Below are positions 16,562 through 26,516 of a DNA stretch of 64,000 nt, piece by piece. The stretch is taken from NCBI RefSeq assembly GCF_001690595.1, contig NZ_LZHH01000046.1, forward strand, positions 1-64,000. Direction: 5' to 3'. The stretch comes from Gilliamella sp. Choc5-1 (GTDB lineage: Bacteria; Pseudomonadota; Gammaproteobacteria; Enterobacterales; Orbaceae). A model generated the notes under the pieces. It had not been told where the DNA came from. It did no database searches and saw only the letters and a program-made list of their open reading frames with translations. The translations under genes were made by a program, and so were the position numbers. Positions within the stretch are counted from its first letter, which is position 1. Every line of letters begins with the position of its first letter.

Positions 16562-17951
16562 AATTGTATCATTTCGGTTACCATTAATTGTTTGTTTACT
16601 TACTTGTGGACTACTTTACTGTTTTAGTTACTTTATTGAACGTTGGTTTGAAAAACTTTCTGTTCACCAAAATGTATCTGAGTTAACATCTGTTATCTCA
16701 TCCATAGAGCGCGAACTTACTTATTATTCACAGGATGATAATCGTGATGAATTTTTTCAGAGCCTACTATTAATTTTAACTGGCCATCATCGGTTATTTG
16801 TCTATATTGTTGATGATTCAGGCAAAATATTATATCGCACACGGGGACCTAATCTTTCTATTGCCTTAAAACCTGCTGATTTTGAAGAAATTATTACTAA
16901 GCATACAACAACAGTATCGAATGTGAATCAATCATCTTATCGTATTGCTGCATCAAGGGTCATAACTGATCAAAACAAACAATACACAACTATTGTAGCT
17001 GTTGGTCGTGACTTACAGATTGAATTTATCAGGCGATTAAGAAAAGGCTTAAAAATACTTATTGGTATTTCTTGTATCTTGGCGTTAATTGGTTCATTTA
17101 TTTCTATCTATCTTACTCAAAAACCGATTAATCGATTAATTAAGAAGATTGAACGTATTAACTTAAAAAACCTTAACCATCGTATTTCAACTTCATCTGT
17201 TCCAGTAAAATATGTTAGTTTAGTCAGGGCTTTTAATAAGATGCTTAATCGAATGGAAGATGTTTTTCAAAGACAACGTAATTTTACGGCAGATATAGCT
17301 CATGAAATGCGTACACCTATTACTAATTTGACAACTCAAACTCAAATCGTATTAAGCAATGCAAGAACGACTGAAGAATATAGAGAAATCTTATACTCAA
17401 ATTTAGAAGAGTATGAAAGAATGTCACAAATGATATCTGATATGCTCTTTTTAGCACAGGCAGATAATCGTCAATTAGTACCTAATCTAGTTGATATTAA
17501 TTTACATAACATGATGGTTATGGTATGTGATTATTTTGAGCCACTTGCTGATGAAAAAGCTATCAAATTCGAATTAGAAGGGGAGTGTTGTCATATTCTA
17601 GGTGATAGAATGATGCTAGCAAGAGCAATAAGTAATATTTTATCTAATGCCATTCGTTATACGCCAGAAAATGGAATTATTAAAATTACTTTAGCTCAAG
17701 TTAGTGAAAATCGTGTCAAAGTTGTGATTTCAAATCCTGGTAAAAAAATCGATAGTCGCCATTTTCCTCATCTTTTTGATCGTTTTTATCGTGTAGATGA
17801 GTCTCGTCATCGTAACGGCAATAATACTTCGGGTACGGGGATTGGGCTTGCAATTGTTAAATCGATCATTGATACGCATAAAGGTAATATTACAGTTGAA
17901 TCAGACGAACAGTCCACTCGATTTATTATTAACCTACCAACCGCTATTTAA
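16548..17951 (+). CDS. Sensor histidine kinase, CusS/HprS type
   Basis: A 467-residue membrane kinase. Hydrophobic segments at about 10-30 and 168-190 flank a periplasmic sensor domain of about 135 residues. A HAMP linker follows, then the phospho-acceptor H252 in [12 protein letters not shown], the N box [13 protein letters not shown] and the G boxes ([13 protein letters not shown]). It phosphorylates the regulator encoded just upstream, with which it overlaps. The sensor domain does not obviously carry metal ligands such as Met/His clusters, so whether the signal is metal ions or reactive oxygen or chlorine cannot be said. Confidence 0.85.
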   Translation: MKLTKIVSFRLPLIVCLLTCGLLYCFSYFIERWFEKLSVHQNVSELTSVISSIERELTYYSQDDNRDEFFQSLLLILTGHHRLFVYIVDDSGKILYRTRGPNLSIALKPADFEEIITKHTTTVSNVNQSSYRIAASRVITDQNKQYTTIVAVGRDLQIEFIRRLRKGLKILIGISCILALIGSFISIYLTQKPINRLIKKIERINLKNLNHRISTSSVPVKYVSLVRAFNKMLNRMEDVFQRQRNFTADIAHEMRTPITNLTTQTQIVLSNARTTEEYREILYSNLEEYERMSQMISDMLFLAQADNRQLVPNLVDINLHNMMVMVCDYFEPLADEKAIKFELEGECCHILGDRMMLARAISNILSNAIRYTPENGIIKITLAQVSENRVKVVISNPGKKIDSRHFPHLFDRFYRVDESRHRNGNNTSGTGIGLAIVKSIIDTHKGNITVESDEQSTRFIINLPTAI

Positions 17952-18144
17952 TATCAAAGTCACTGATTAATAAATTAGCCGCTGCATAAGCGGCTTTATG
18001 CCGTAATTCTTCGGGAACTTGTTCATTACAAACTACTTCATCAAGAACTCGTATTACTGCGCCTAACGCATCATCAATATAGCCAAGCTCATTACTGCCA
18101 ATTTGGGCATATTTTTCACGAATTAGTCCACAATAGTTATTCAT
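17944..18144 (-). CDS. yaeP: YaeP family protein (UPF0253)
   Basis: A 66-residue acidic protein that follows YaeP nearly residue for residue: YCGLIREKYAQIGS, LGYIDDALGAVIRVL and HKAAYAAANLLISDFD. The family is widespread in gammaproteobacteria and its function is not established. Its 3' end overlaps the end of the convergent kinase gene by eight bases. The ribosome site is AAAGGAA on the minus strand. Confidence 0.9.
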   Translation of the reverse strand: MNNYCGLIREKYAQIGSNELGYIDDALGAVIRVLDEVVCNEQVPEELRHKAAYAAANLLISDFDIK

Positions 18145-18185
18145 TTTGTTTATTCCTTTTAATTAAATTGTAAGTAGAAATTCAA

Positions 18186-19148
18186 CTACAAAAAATCACT
18201 CAATTTTTGATAAACCTGATTAGCACTAATTGTTTTCATCATTTTATCTGGTGAGATAATGCTGTATTGATTTTTTCCATATCCTCCTATTAACATAGGA
18301 TCGGTTTTGCCAAATAGTGTAATATTGGGTCTATCTAATGCGGCGGTTAAATGGCTTAGTCCAGTATCAACTGATACGACAGCTTTAGCTCCTACAATGA
18401 CAGTTGCGATGTCATTAAGTGAAAGTTTTGGTAATACTTCAACATGGTTAAATCCTTGAGCAAGGCGTATTGCTCGTTGCTGTTCATGTGAAGCTCCCCA
18501 AGGTAGCTTAACTTTTAAGCCTGTCGGTTCAATAAGTTTGATTAATTGTCGCCAACCGTCTTCAGTCCAATGTTTTTCATCTCGAGTTGTGGCATGCAAA
18601 AAAACAAGATACTGTTGGTTATCGCTAGGTAACGAAGATAAAAAGTGGCGAGCAATGGCATAATCACCCATTGAATTAGGTAAATTGCATTGTAGAGTTT
18701 GTGCAAATAACAATCTGATGCGTTCAATGGCATGCATTTGCTTGGGGATATTATGTTTTATATCATAAAACCAACTAGCAATAGGCTCTTTGATGCTTTT
18801 GCGATCTAAACCATGTTTAATACCTTGAGCTTTACGAGTAATAAAAAGTGCACTTTTAATAAGCCCTTGGGCATCAATAATTGCATCATATTGTTGTTGC
18901 TGTAAGTTATTAATAAAGTCGTGTCGCTCTTGGCGAATAGCTTTAGAAAACCAATTTTTTCGCCAACGCCTTATTGCCACAGGGATGACTTTATCAACAG
19001 CAAAATGCCAACTTGGAATTTGGGTAAAGCTTTCTTCAACTACCCAATCAAAGGTAATGTTAGACACGCAATTTGCAGCATCGGTTAATGCAGGTAAAGT
19101 ATGTAGAACATCGCCCATTGATGAAGTTTTAACAACTAATACACGCAT
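18186..19148 (-). CDS. waaC: LPS heptosyltransferase I
   Basis: A GT9-family glycosyltransferase of 320 residues that adds the first L-glycero-D-manno-heptose to Kdo2-lipid A on the cytoplasmic side. It shows VLVVKTSSMGDVLHTLPAL at the start, a GLDRKS segment after about residue 115, and the ADP-heptose-binding VSVDTGLSHLTAALDRPNITLFG stretch split around residue 265. It is third in the hldD-waaF-waaC run and its ATG overlaps the stop of waaF by one base (TAATG), implying coupled translation. The length matches WaaC. Confidence 0.93.
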   Translation of the reverse strand: MRVLVVKTSSMGDVLHTLPALTDAANCVSNITFDWVVEESFTQIPSWHFAVDKVIPVAIRRWRKNWFSKAIRQERHDFINNLQQQQYDAIIDAQGLIKSALFITRKAQGIKHGLDRKSIKEPIASWFYDIKHNIPKQMHAIERIRLLFAQTLQCNLPNSMGDYAIARHFLSSLPSDNQQYLVFLHATTRDEKHWTEDGWRQLIKLIEPTGLKVKLPWGASHEQQRAIRLAQGFNHVEVLPKLSLNDIATVIVGAKAVVSVDTGLSHLTAALDRPNITLFGKTDPMLIGGYGKNQYSIISPDKMMKTISANQVYQKLSDFL

Positions 19149-20197
19149 TATCTATTACTCTTTTCACAACGCATTATCAGTTTCATCAATGTTTCAAATA
19201 CGTTCTCAGGTTTAATATCGATTAAGCTTTGATGATAGCCTTGCTCTGCATTACCTTGGCGGATGCGCTGATATCCGGTAATTAAACGAATAACTTCGGC
19301 TTTATTTGATAATGGCGGTGTAAAATCAGGGCTGCTTGGTCCATAAAGTGCGACAAGTGGTTTATCTAATGCAGCAGCAACATGCATCAATCCTGAGTCA
19401 TTAGTAACAATTGCTTTACATGCTGCAATTAAACTTACCGCTTGTTCTAATTGCGTTTGACCTGCCAAGTTTATACATTGATCGCCATGAGTCATTTTGG
19501 CAATAATCTGCTCGCCAACATTATGATCGTTTTTTGAACCAAAAATAATAATTTTAGCATGTTGTTGAACTAGCATGTCGGCAAGGGCAGCGTAATGATA
19601 ATCAGGCCAACGTTTTGCTGGACCAAATTCAGCTCCTGGGCAAAAGCCAATTAATGGTTCATCTTGTGTTATTGTAAAGGTTGAAAGTGCTTGAGCTATT
19701 TCATCTTGGTTAACACTAAGTTTAGGCCATAATAAAGGTTGTGATAAATCAGATGCTGAATGTATTTGCTCTTTAGGATACGCTAGCGCAATATAGCGTT
19801 CAACCATTAATGGAAAAGCTTGTTTATCGAGTTTACGCATATCATTTAATAATCCATAGCGCATTTCACCTTTCCAACCTGTACGTTTAGGAATCTTGGC
19901 AAAAAATGGAATTAATGCTGATTTAAATGAGTTAGGTAACACAATTGCTTGATCATAATGGCTATCACGAAGTGATTTTCCTATTTCGTGGCGTTTTGAT
20001 AATGCAAATTCACCATGACCTATAGGCATATCAATAGCTTGATTCACTTCAGGCATTTTATTTAATAATGCTTGGCACCAAGCTGGCGCCATAACATCAA
20101 TTTCATTGTTAGGAGCAAGTTGTTTTAATGTGCGATACAAGCTTTGCGACATCATCATATCGCCAACCCAAGATGGACCAATAATGAGTGTTTTCAT
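19148..20197 (-). CDS. waaF: ADP-heptose--LPS heptosyltransferase II
   Basis: A 349-residue GT9-family enzyme that adds the second inner-core heptose. Family landmarks are IIGPSWVGDMMMSQSLYRTL at the start, GFCPGAEFGPAKRWP near residue 185, and the nucleotide-sugar site VTNDSGLMHVAAALDKPLVALYG around residues 265-290. The start MKTLIIGP at 20197 was chosen because it aligns with known WaaF and has an AAGGTAA ribosome site; a longer frame to 20269 would overlap hldD. Only four bases separate it from the hldD stop. Confidence 0.93.
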   Translation of the reverse strand: MKTLIIGPSWVGDMMMSQSLYRTLKQLAPNNEIDVMAPAWCQALLNKMPEVNQAIDMPIGHGEFALSKRHEIGKSLRDSHYDQAIVLPNSFKSALIPFFAKIPKRTGWKGEMRYGLLNDMRKLDKQAFPLMVERYIALAYPKEQIHSASDLSQPLLWPKLSVNQDEIAQALSTFTITQDEPLIGFCPGAEFGPAKRWPDYHYAALADMLVQQHAKIIIFGSKNDHNVGEQIIAKMTHGDQCINLAGQTQLEQAVSLIAACKAIVTNDSGLMHVAAALDKPLVALYGPSSPDFTPPLSNKAEVIRLITGYQRIRQGNAEQGYHQSLIDIKPENVFETLMKLIMRCEKSNR

Positions 20198-20201
20198 TAA
20201 A

Positions 20202-21134
20202 TTACCTTTCTTGCTTATTAAGCCATTGCATATATTTGGTTGTGCCTTCTGCGACTGTTTTAAATTCAATCTGGCAACCTGTTTTTCTAAAGTTAGATAG
20301 ATCTGCCTGTGTAAAGCTTTGATAACGGCCTTTTAAATGATCAGGGAAAGGGATGTAATCAATTTCTTCTTTTTTGTGGTAAGTAAGAACGGCATCAGCC
20401 ACAGCTTGGAATGATTCAGCACGGCCTGTTCCACAGTTATAAATGCCTGAAATATTGTTTTTCCAGAACCATAAATTGACATCAACCACATCACCAACAT
20501 AAATAAAATCACGTTTAAAGTTATCGCTACCAGCAAATAACTTTGGCTTTTCGCCTTTATTAATTTGTTCATTTAAATGAAACGCAACACTGGCCATACT
20601 ACCTTTATGATTTTCTCGAGGGCCATAAACATTAAAGTAACGGAATCCGCAAACTGGTGATTTTGCTTCGGGTAAAATTTCTCTGACATATTGATCAAAT
20701 AAAAATTTAGAATACCCATAAACATTTAAAGGTTTTTCGTATTGTCGATCTTCGATAAAGTTATCACTGCGTCCGCCATAGGTAGCAGCTGATGATGCGT
20801 ATAAAAATGGAATATTAAAATCTAAGCAATAATGCAGTAAACCTTTGGAATAATCATAATTATTTTCCATTATAAATTTGCCATTCCACTCGGTGGTTGA
20901 TGAGCAAGCACCTTGATGGAAGATAACGTCAATATTAAGGTCTTCGTTTGAAATGATAGCAGCAATAAATTCGTCTTTATCCATATAATCGGCAATATCT
21001 AAATCAGCTAAATTAGCAAATTTAGTGCCATCAGTTAAATCATCAACGACTAAAATGTCTTTACGACCTTGATCATTTAAGCCTTTAACAATATTGCTAC
21101 CAATAAATCCAGCCCCACCGGTTACCACGATCAT
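20202..21134 (-). CDS. hldD: ADP-L-glycero-D-manno-heptose-6-epimerase
   Basis: A 310-residue extended SDR epimerase that makes ADP-L-glycero-D-manno-heptose, the donor used by WaaF and WaaC encoded next. The NAD(P)-binding GGAGFIGSN is at residues 6-14, the active-site Y-x3-K in [11 protein letters not shown], with the catalytic-triad SSAATYG segment before it, and the family's [14 protein letters not shown]. The start MIVVTGG at 21134 has a TAAGGAAAA ribosome site; six further upstream residues are possible but not conserved. First gene of the inner-core run. Confidence 0.95.
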   Translation of the reverse strand: MIVVTGGAGFIGSNIVKGLNDQGRKDILVVDDLTDGTKFANLADLDIADYMDKDEFIAAIISNEDLNIDVIFHQGACSSTTEWNGKFIMENNYDYSKGLLHYCLDFNIPFLYASSAATYGGRSDNFIEDRQYEKPLNVYGYSKFLFDQYVREILPEAKSPVCGFRYFNVYGPRENHKGSMASVAFHLNEQINKGEKPKLFAGSDNFKRDFIYVGDVVDVNLWFWKNNISGIYNCGTGRAESFQAVADAVLTYHKKEEIDYIPFPDHLKGRYQSFTQADLSNFRKTGCQIEFKTVAEGTTKYMQWLNKQER

Positions 21135-21241
21135 ATAATTTTCCTTAACCAATAAATTTATCTGCTTATGATACCGATTTATGGCAAAATTTTCGAGTGA
21201 TCATTTTAAAAAGCATGAATGAAAGTGGGATATTTACGAAT

Positions 21242-22012
21242 TTATTTTATTTTTGCTGTGACTAAAATATATCTTGCTAAGTGAAGATAAGGTTCTGTTT
21301 GGCAGTATTTTTGTTCCAGTTCTAATAGTTGTTCAAAATGGGTTTCTGCTTTGGATTTATTAGTAAGATAATCGTGAAAAATACGAATCCCCGTTTTTTG
21401 TAAAATAGTAAAATTAGCTTGAATAAGCCATTGATATACATCGTTCGGATCCCTTGGATAATCGGGCGAAAGTGTCTTTTTTTTGCGTTTAGCTAACCCC
21501 GCTTGAGTGTAGCCAAAATTGCCTAATGTCACCGTTTTAAACAAAAGTGCATGATAATTATAAAACATTAACGATAAATAACCGTCAGGCTTAAGGTGAT
21601 TTTTTAATGAATTTATCAATTCAATTGGATCAGCTACCCATTCCAATACCGCATGGCAAATAACTAAATCAAATTGTTGATTAATTAAACTATCAAGGTG
21701 CTGAATAGGGCAGCAAAAGCAATTGATAGTTAGGTTTTCTGCTAGCGCTTTTTGTTTGGTTAGTTCTAGCATTTGTTCCGAAATATCACAAAGCATTACT
21801 TGATGTCCAAGTTTGGCTAATCTACAGGCGATTTGACCTTGTCCTCCACCTGCATCAAGTATGGTTATTGGTTTATTGGTGGGGTAGGTCGCTAAGATCT
21901 TTTCTAGTTCTTGCCACACTACCGCTTCACGAATTTTACCTTTAGTAGTGCCATAAATGTTTTGAGCAAATTTATTACTGATATCATCAAAATTACGATC
22001 TTGTTTATTCAT
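21242..22012 (-). CDS. cmoM: tRNA 5-carboxymethoxyuridine methyltransferase
   Basis: A class I SAM methyltransferase of 256 residues that methylates cmo5U34 of certain tRNAs to its methyl ester. It begins with the CmoM-typical DRNFDDISNKFAQNIYGTTKG, has the SAM motif ILDAGGGQGQIACRL at about 50-64, CHAVLEWVADP, and the KKKTLSPDYPRDP segment. It sits two bases after plsC in the same direction, suggesting one transcript. Nothing is missing compared with the family. Confidence 0.93.
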   Translation of the reverse strand: MNKQDRNFDDISNKFAQNIYGTTKGKIREAVVWQELEKILATYPTNKPITILDAGGGQGQIACRLAKLGHQVMLCDISEQMLELTKQKALAENLTINCFCCPIQHLDSLINQQFDLVICHAVLEWVADPIELINSLKNHLKPDGYLSLMFYNYHALLFKTVTLGNFGYTQAGLAKRKKKTLSPDYPRDPNDVYQWLIQANFTILQKTGIRIFHDYLTNKSKAETHFEQLLELEQKYCQTEPYLHLARYILVTAKIK

Positions 22013-22014
22013 AG

Positions 22015-22746
22015 TTATTTTTGATTATTTAACTGTTTTGCTTCTGCATTTATTTGTTCTATTTTATTTGTCATTTTATTATGGCATTGTTCCATTAAAG
22101 CTCTAGCATCTTCTTTGTTTAATATGTTGGTTTCAATAGGCTCTAGCATTTCAACAATAAAATGGCCATTATTTAAACGGTTTAATTTGATATCATTGGT
22201 TTGAGATACACAAATTGGTACAATAGGCACTCCCGCTGCAATTGCTGCTTTAAATGCGCCAGTTTTAAAAGGTAATAATCCACGACCACGGCTACGAGTA
22301 CCTTCAGGGAACATCCAAATAGAAATATTACGTTTTTGGATTTCATTAACCACTTGTCCAATTGTATCGTGAGCTTTTGATTTATTATTACGATCAATAA
22401 GAATATTACCAGTAAGATAGTAAAGCTGCCCAAAAAAAGGAATCCAAGCCAAACTTTTTTTACCAACAGTGACTGTTTTAGGTTGTACAACATCGCTAGC
22501 TACAACGATATCATAATTATTTTGGTGATTGGCAATATACACACAGCTACCTATTTTACTAATATTAGGGTGAATGCGAGTATCCACTTTTACGCCAAAT
22601 ATCGGTTTAAAGAAAAATCCAAATAAATGAGCGAATCTTGCAACATTTTTGGGATTTCTTGGATTAAACAAGCAAAAAATGGTGCCTAACACACAAATAG
22701 CAATACCAATTATCACAACACTAATTAGACGAAAAAGAAATACCAT
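22015..22746 (-). CDS. plsC: 1-acyl-sn-glycerol-3-phosphate acyltransferase
   Basis: A 243-residue inner-membrane enzyme making phosphatidic acid from lysophosphatidic acid. An N-terminal hydrophobic helix (4-25) is followed by the acyltransferase HX4D motif (NHQNNYD, about residues 73-79) and the FPEGTRSRGRG substrate-binding motif near 143-153. The VPIVPICVS stretch comes after. It feeds phospholipid synthesis along with pssA. It is the first gene of a plsC-cmoM pair and divergent from mnmD. Confidence 0.93.
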   Translation of the reverse strand: MVFLFRLISVVIIGIAICVLGTIFCLFNPRNPKNVARFAHLFGFFFKPIFGVKVDTRIHPNISKIGSCVYIANHQNNYDIVVASDVVQPKTVTVGKKSLAWIPFFGQLYYLTGNILIDRNNKSKAHDTIGQVVNEIQKRNISIWMFPEGTRSRGRGLLPFKTGAFKAAIAAGVPIVPICVSQTNDIKLNRLNNGHFIVEMLEPIETNILNKEDARALMEQCHNKMTNKIEQINAEAKQLNNQK

Positions 22747-22833
22747 AATTTACCTCATAAGTTAACTTGCGTATTATATACATAATCAACATTAATATAC
22801 AGTTGTTAAATATTACTGTTTAAAAGGATATTC

Positions 22834-23541
22834 ATGCATAAATCGACTATTTCTTGGAATGAAAATCAGGCGCCTGTTTCTGTTTATTTTGATGATGTGT
22901 ATTTTAATACGCAAGGGGCAATTGCCGAAACCACTTATGTTTTTATTGATGGTAATGATTTACTTCAGCGTTTTACTCAACATCAAAAAGATACATTTGT
23001 CGTTGCTGAAACAGGTTTTGGTTCGGGATTGAGTTTTTTGATTTTATGGCAAACGTTTTTAAATTTTAGGCGTCAGCACCCAAATCATAAACTTAAGTAT
23101 CTTACTTTTTTTAGTGTCGAAAAATATCCATTATCATTAGACGAATTAATCAAGATTCATGATAAGGTCATTTCTAAAAACTCGCCTTTATTTTTGTTAG
23201 CTAAGCGGCTTCAAACGCATTTAATTGATGCGACTTGTCAGTTTGACAACGTCAGTTTAGCGATATGTTATGATGATATTAGCAATTACTCAGATTTTTT
23301 AGTAAAGCAAAATGTATTGATTGATACTTGGTTTTTTGATGGATTTTCACCAGCAAAAAATCCTGATATGTGGTCAGAATGTTTATTTAAACATTGTTTT
23401 AAACTAACCGCTCATGGTGGGCGTTTTGCTACCTTTACAGCGGCTGGATTTGTTCGTCGTCATTTAATTAATGCTGGATTTACTGTTCAAAAACGAAAAG
23501 GGTTTGGTTTAAAACGTGAAATGTTAGTGGGGTATAAGTGA
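22834..23541 (+). CDS. mnmD: MnmD-type tRNA U34 methyltransferase (stand-alone, no oxidase domain)
   Basis: A 235-residue protein matching the N-terminal methyltransferase domain of MnmC: VAETGFGSGLSFL (SAM motif), DTWFFDGFSPAKNPDMW and GGRFATFTAAGFVRRHL. It would convert nm5(s2)U34 to mnm5(s2)U34. In most gammaproteobacteria this domain is fused to an FAD-dependent oxidase that removes the carboxymethyl group, giving about 660 residues. Here a stop comes right after KREMLVGYK, where the inter-domain linker starts, and the 150 bases downstream show no oxidase remnant. The modification route would then depend on MnmEG making the aminomethyl form directly. Confidence 0.85.
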   Translation: MHKSTISWNENQAPVSVYFDDVYFNTQGAIAETTYVFIDGNDLLQRFTQHQKDTFVVAETGFGSGLSFLILWQTFLNFRRQHPNHKLKYLTFFSVEKYPLSLDELIKIHDKVISKNSPLFLLAKRLQTHLIDATCQFDNVSLAICYDDISNYSDFLVKQNVLIDTWFFDGFSPAKNPDMWSECLFKHCFKLTAHGGRFATFTAAGFVRRHLINAGFTVQKRKGFGLKREMLVGYK

Positions 23542-23696
23542 GTTTGCTTTTTATGTGTAGAAAAACGCCAAATAAATAATAAAATAAAAATTTTTGACAA
23601 ATTTCAATATAATATTAACGTTATACAAGAGATTTTTTAGAAAAAATAATGCTTAACAACTACAATTATTAAAAATAAACTTTAGAGGCAATAATA

Positions 23697-24950
23697 ATGT
23701 TACAGCAAATAGGTAAAACAGCTAAACTTGCTTCATATCAACTAGCGCAATGTTCTACCACTATAAAAAACCACACTTTGATAGTTATTGCTGATTTATT
23801 AGAACAGCATAGCGCAAGTATACTCAGTGCAAATGAAAAAGATATCCAAGCGGCAAAAAAACAAGGTTTAAACGAAGCTATTTTAGATCGTCTACTTTTA
23901 ACACCTGAACGGTTAACATCTATCGCCAATGATGTACGAAAAGTGGTTTCCTTAACAGATCCTATTGGTCAAGTGATTGATGGTTCAATTTTAGATAATG
24001 GATTAAAGCTACAACGTCATAGAGTGCCTTTAGGCGTTATTGGTGTGATTTATGAAGCACGGCCAAATGTAACAATTGATATTGCAGCTTTGTGCTTAAA
24101 AACAGGTAATGCAGCAATACTTCGTGGTGGAAAAGAAACAATCAATACTAATGCAGCCATAATTGCTGTTATCCAAAAAGCATTAAAACAAGTTGGTTTA
24201 CCGCAAACAGCTGTTCAATGTATTAATGATCCTGATCGTAAATATGTTCATGAGCTACTTAAACTTGATAAATACGTTGATATGATTATTCCTCGTGGAG
24301 GTGCATCTTTACACAAATTATGTCGTGAACATTCAACAATTCCTGTTATTACAGGGGGTATAGGTGTTTGTCATATTTTTGTCGATGAAACGGCTGATTT
24401 TGATAAAGCCCTACCAATTATTGTTAATGCTAAAACTCAGCGTCCAAGCACATGTAATACGCTTGAAACGCTATTAATTCATCAAAATATTGCAAAGCAG
24501 TTTTTACCTAAATTTAGCCAGATCATGGCAGATAATAATGTGATTTTACATGCTGATGCAAGCTGTTATGACATATTAAAAACCTGTACAGCAACCGTCT
24601 TTCCTGTTAAAGATGAGGAATTACAACAAGAATGGTTATCAAAAGATTTGAATGTACTTATTGTTGATTCGCTTGAACTGGCTATAGAACATATTCGCGA
24701 ATATGGTACAGGTCATTCAGAATCAATTTTAACGCGTAGCTTAATTAACGCAGAACAATTTGTAAATCAAGTTGATGCAGCTGCTGTTTATGTCAATGCC
24801 TCGACACGTTTTACTGATGGTGGGCAATTTGGGTTAGGTGCTGAAGTTGCGGTTAGTACACAAAAATTGCATGCTCGTGGGCCAATGGGACTTGAAGCGC
24901 TGACGACTTATAAATGGATCGGTTATGGTGATGATTTGATTCGCCAATAA
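23697..24950 (+). CDS. proA: Gamma-glutamyl phosphate reductase
   Basis: A 417-residue aldehyde-dehydrogenase-fold enzyme giving glutamate 5-semialdehyde in proline synthesis. Motifs: [18 protein letters not shown] (about 106-123), ILRGGKE, the catalytic cysteine in [10 protein letters not shown], and the C-terminal [13 protein letters not shown]. proB is not next to it, unlike in enterobacteria, so the first step is encoded elsewhere. The start ATG is preceded by a TTAGAGG ribosome site. A hairpin terminator follows. Confidence 0.95.
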   Translation: MLQQIGKTAKLASYQLAQCSTTIKNHTLIVIADLLEQHSASILSANEKDIQAAKKQGLNEAILDRLLLTPERLTSIANDVRKVVSLTDPIGQVIDGSILDNGLKLQRHRVPLGVIGVIYEARPNVTIDIAALCLKTGNAAILRGGKETINTNAAIIAVIQKALKQVGLPQTAVQCINDPDRKYVHELLKLDKYVDMIIPRGGASLHKLCREHSTIPVITGGIGVCHIFVDETADFDKALPIIVNAKTQRPSTCNTLETLLIHQNIAKQFLPKFSQIMADNNVILHADASCYDILKTCTATVFPVKDEELQQEWLSKDLNVLIVDSLELAIEHIREYGTGHSESILTRSLINAEQFVNQVDAAAVYVNASTRFTDGGQFGLGAEVAVSTQKLHARGPMGLEALTTYKWIGYGDDLIRQ

Positions 24951-24979
24951 AAAATCAAAATTAGCATAAAAGTTAACAT

Positions 24980-25016
24980 ACTGTTCGGTCACCCGAACAG
25001 TTATTCTGTTTAACAA
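24980..25016. terminator. Bidirectional terminator between proA and trhP
   Basis: The stem CTGTTCGG (24981-24988) / CCGAACAG (24993-25000) has a TCAC loop, is extended by A-T at the base, and lies between two convergent genes. The T tracts on either side are weak. Confidence 0.65.
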
Positions 25017-25018
25017 AA

Positions 25019-26362
25019 CTAATCAAAATTACGCATCAATAATGCATAATTCAAATCGATTTCTTCAGGGATTGGAATATAAACAATATGTCCATCACCT
25101 AATCCAGCAGGTACAGGCTGTCCTTTTTTATTTTCCATACGTTCAATAATAAAGGTTTTATTACCTTTTGGTGTCATCATTTCAATACTATCACCGACCG
25201 AAAACTTATTTTTGACAATAACCTCAGCAAGGCCATTTAAACGTTTACCACTAAATTCACCGACAAACTGTTGCCGATCAGATACAGAATGGCTATGCAT
25301 ATAGTTTTGCATATCTTCATGTTTATGGCGACGTAAAAAACCTTCAGTATAGCCTCGATGAGCTAAAGAATCGAGTTCGGCTAATAAACGTGGATCAAAT
25401 GGTTTACCTTCACTTGCCGCATCAATAGCTTGGCGATACACTTGTGCAGTTCTTGCACAATAATAAAATGATTTAGTGCGCCCTTCAATTTTAAGAGAAT
25501 GCACACCAATTTTAGTTAAATCGTCCACCAACTCGACCGCTCTTAAATCTTTTGAATTCATAATATAAGTACCATGTTCATCTTCAAAAGCTTGCATATA
25601 TTCGCCAGGTCTACCTGATTCTTCAAGCATAAAGACCTTATTGGTAGTTTTACCAATTCCTAACGTAGGTTCAATTTCCTGCACAGGAATTGGTTCGCAT
25701 TTATGGACAATTTGTCCTACTTCATTTTCTTTACCTTCTGTAACTTTATACTCCCAACGGCAAGCATTAGTACAAGTGCCTTGGTTTGAATCACGCTTAT
25801 TAATATAACCAGAAAGCAAACAACGCCCAGAATAAGCCATACAAAGTGCACCATGGATAAACACTTCAAGCTCCATTTCAGGAACTTTTTCACGGATTTC
25901 AGCAATTTCATCAAGCGATAATTCACGGGATAACACAACACGAGTTAATCCCATTTGATGCCAAAACTTTACCGTTGCCCAGTTAACAGCATTAGATTGG
26001 ACTGATAAATGAATCTCCATTTCAGGAAAATGTTCACGAACCAACATAATTAAACCAGGATCAGACATGATAAAAGCGTCTGGCTTCATATTTACAATAG
26101 GTTCTAAATCACGAATAAAAGTTTTGAGTTTAGAGTTATGAGGGGCAATATTAACTACCACATAAAACTTTTTGCCTTGAGCATGAGCTTCATTGATGCC
26201 AATAGCTAAATTTTCATGATTAAATTCGTTATTTCGTACACGTAAACTATAACGAGGTTGACCAGCATAAACCGCATCCGCTCCATAAGCGAAAGCGTAA
26301 CGCATATTTTTTAAAGAACCAGCAGGAGAAAGTAACTCTGGTTTTGCATATAAATTTGTCAT
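25019..26362 (-). CDS. trhP: tRNA hydroxylation protein TrhP (YegQ, peptidase U32 family)
   Basis: A 447-residue U32-family protein matching YegQ/TrhP, which with prephenate supports 5-hydroxyuridine formation at U34 of tRNA. Landmarks are KPELLSPAGSLKNMRYAFAYGADAVY at the start (shown in parts), the Cys-containing HGALCMAYSGRCLLSGY and GTCTNACRW segments that would bind an iron-sulfur cluster, and SLKIEGRTKS. ho5U made this way is the precursor of the cmo5U that CmoM (encoded nearby) methylates. The start at 26362 aligns with the family; an in-frame extension to 26416 lacks conservation. Confidence 0.9.
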   Translation of the reverse strand: MTNLYAKPELLSPAGSLKNMRYAFAYGADAVYAGQPRYSLRVRNNEFNHENLAIGINEAHAQGKKFYVVVNIAPHNSKLKTFIRDLEPIVNMKPDAFIMSDPGLIMLVREHFPEMEIHLSVQSNAVNWATVKFWHQMGLTRVVLSRELSLDEIAEIREKVPEMELEVFIHGALCMAYSGRCLLSGYINKRDSNQGTCTNACRWEYKVTEGKENEVGQIVHKCEPIPVQEIEPTLGIGKTTNKVFMLEESGRPGEYMQAFEDEHGTYIMNSKDLRAVELVDDLTKIGVHSLKIEGRTKSFYYCARTAQVYRQAIDAASEGKPFDPRLLAELDSLAHRGYTEGFLRRHKHEDMQNYMHSHSVSDRQQFVGEFSGKRLNGLAEVIVKNKFSVGDSIEMMTPKGNKTFIIERMENKKGQPVPAGLGDGHIVYIPIPEEIDLNYALLMRNFD

Positions 26363-26516
26363 TAAAAATGCCTCTGATTTCAGGTCAGTATTACTTATTA
26401 GTAATAGGTTAAGCAAAATAGGATGGGCATTTTACGCTTTAGCTTATCAGTTGGCAAATTAATTAAATAGCCCAGTCAATTAATATAAATTGTGATAATA
26501 AAACTTTAGGACAACC

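Noticed and set aside
23593-23627. TTGACA with nearby TATAAT as the proA promoter
   Set aside because: The two hexamers are only 8 bases apart and the alternative TATACA is 22 away, neither a usable spacing.
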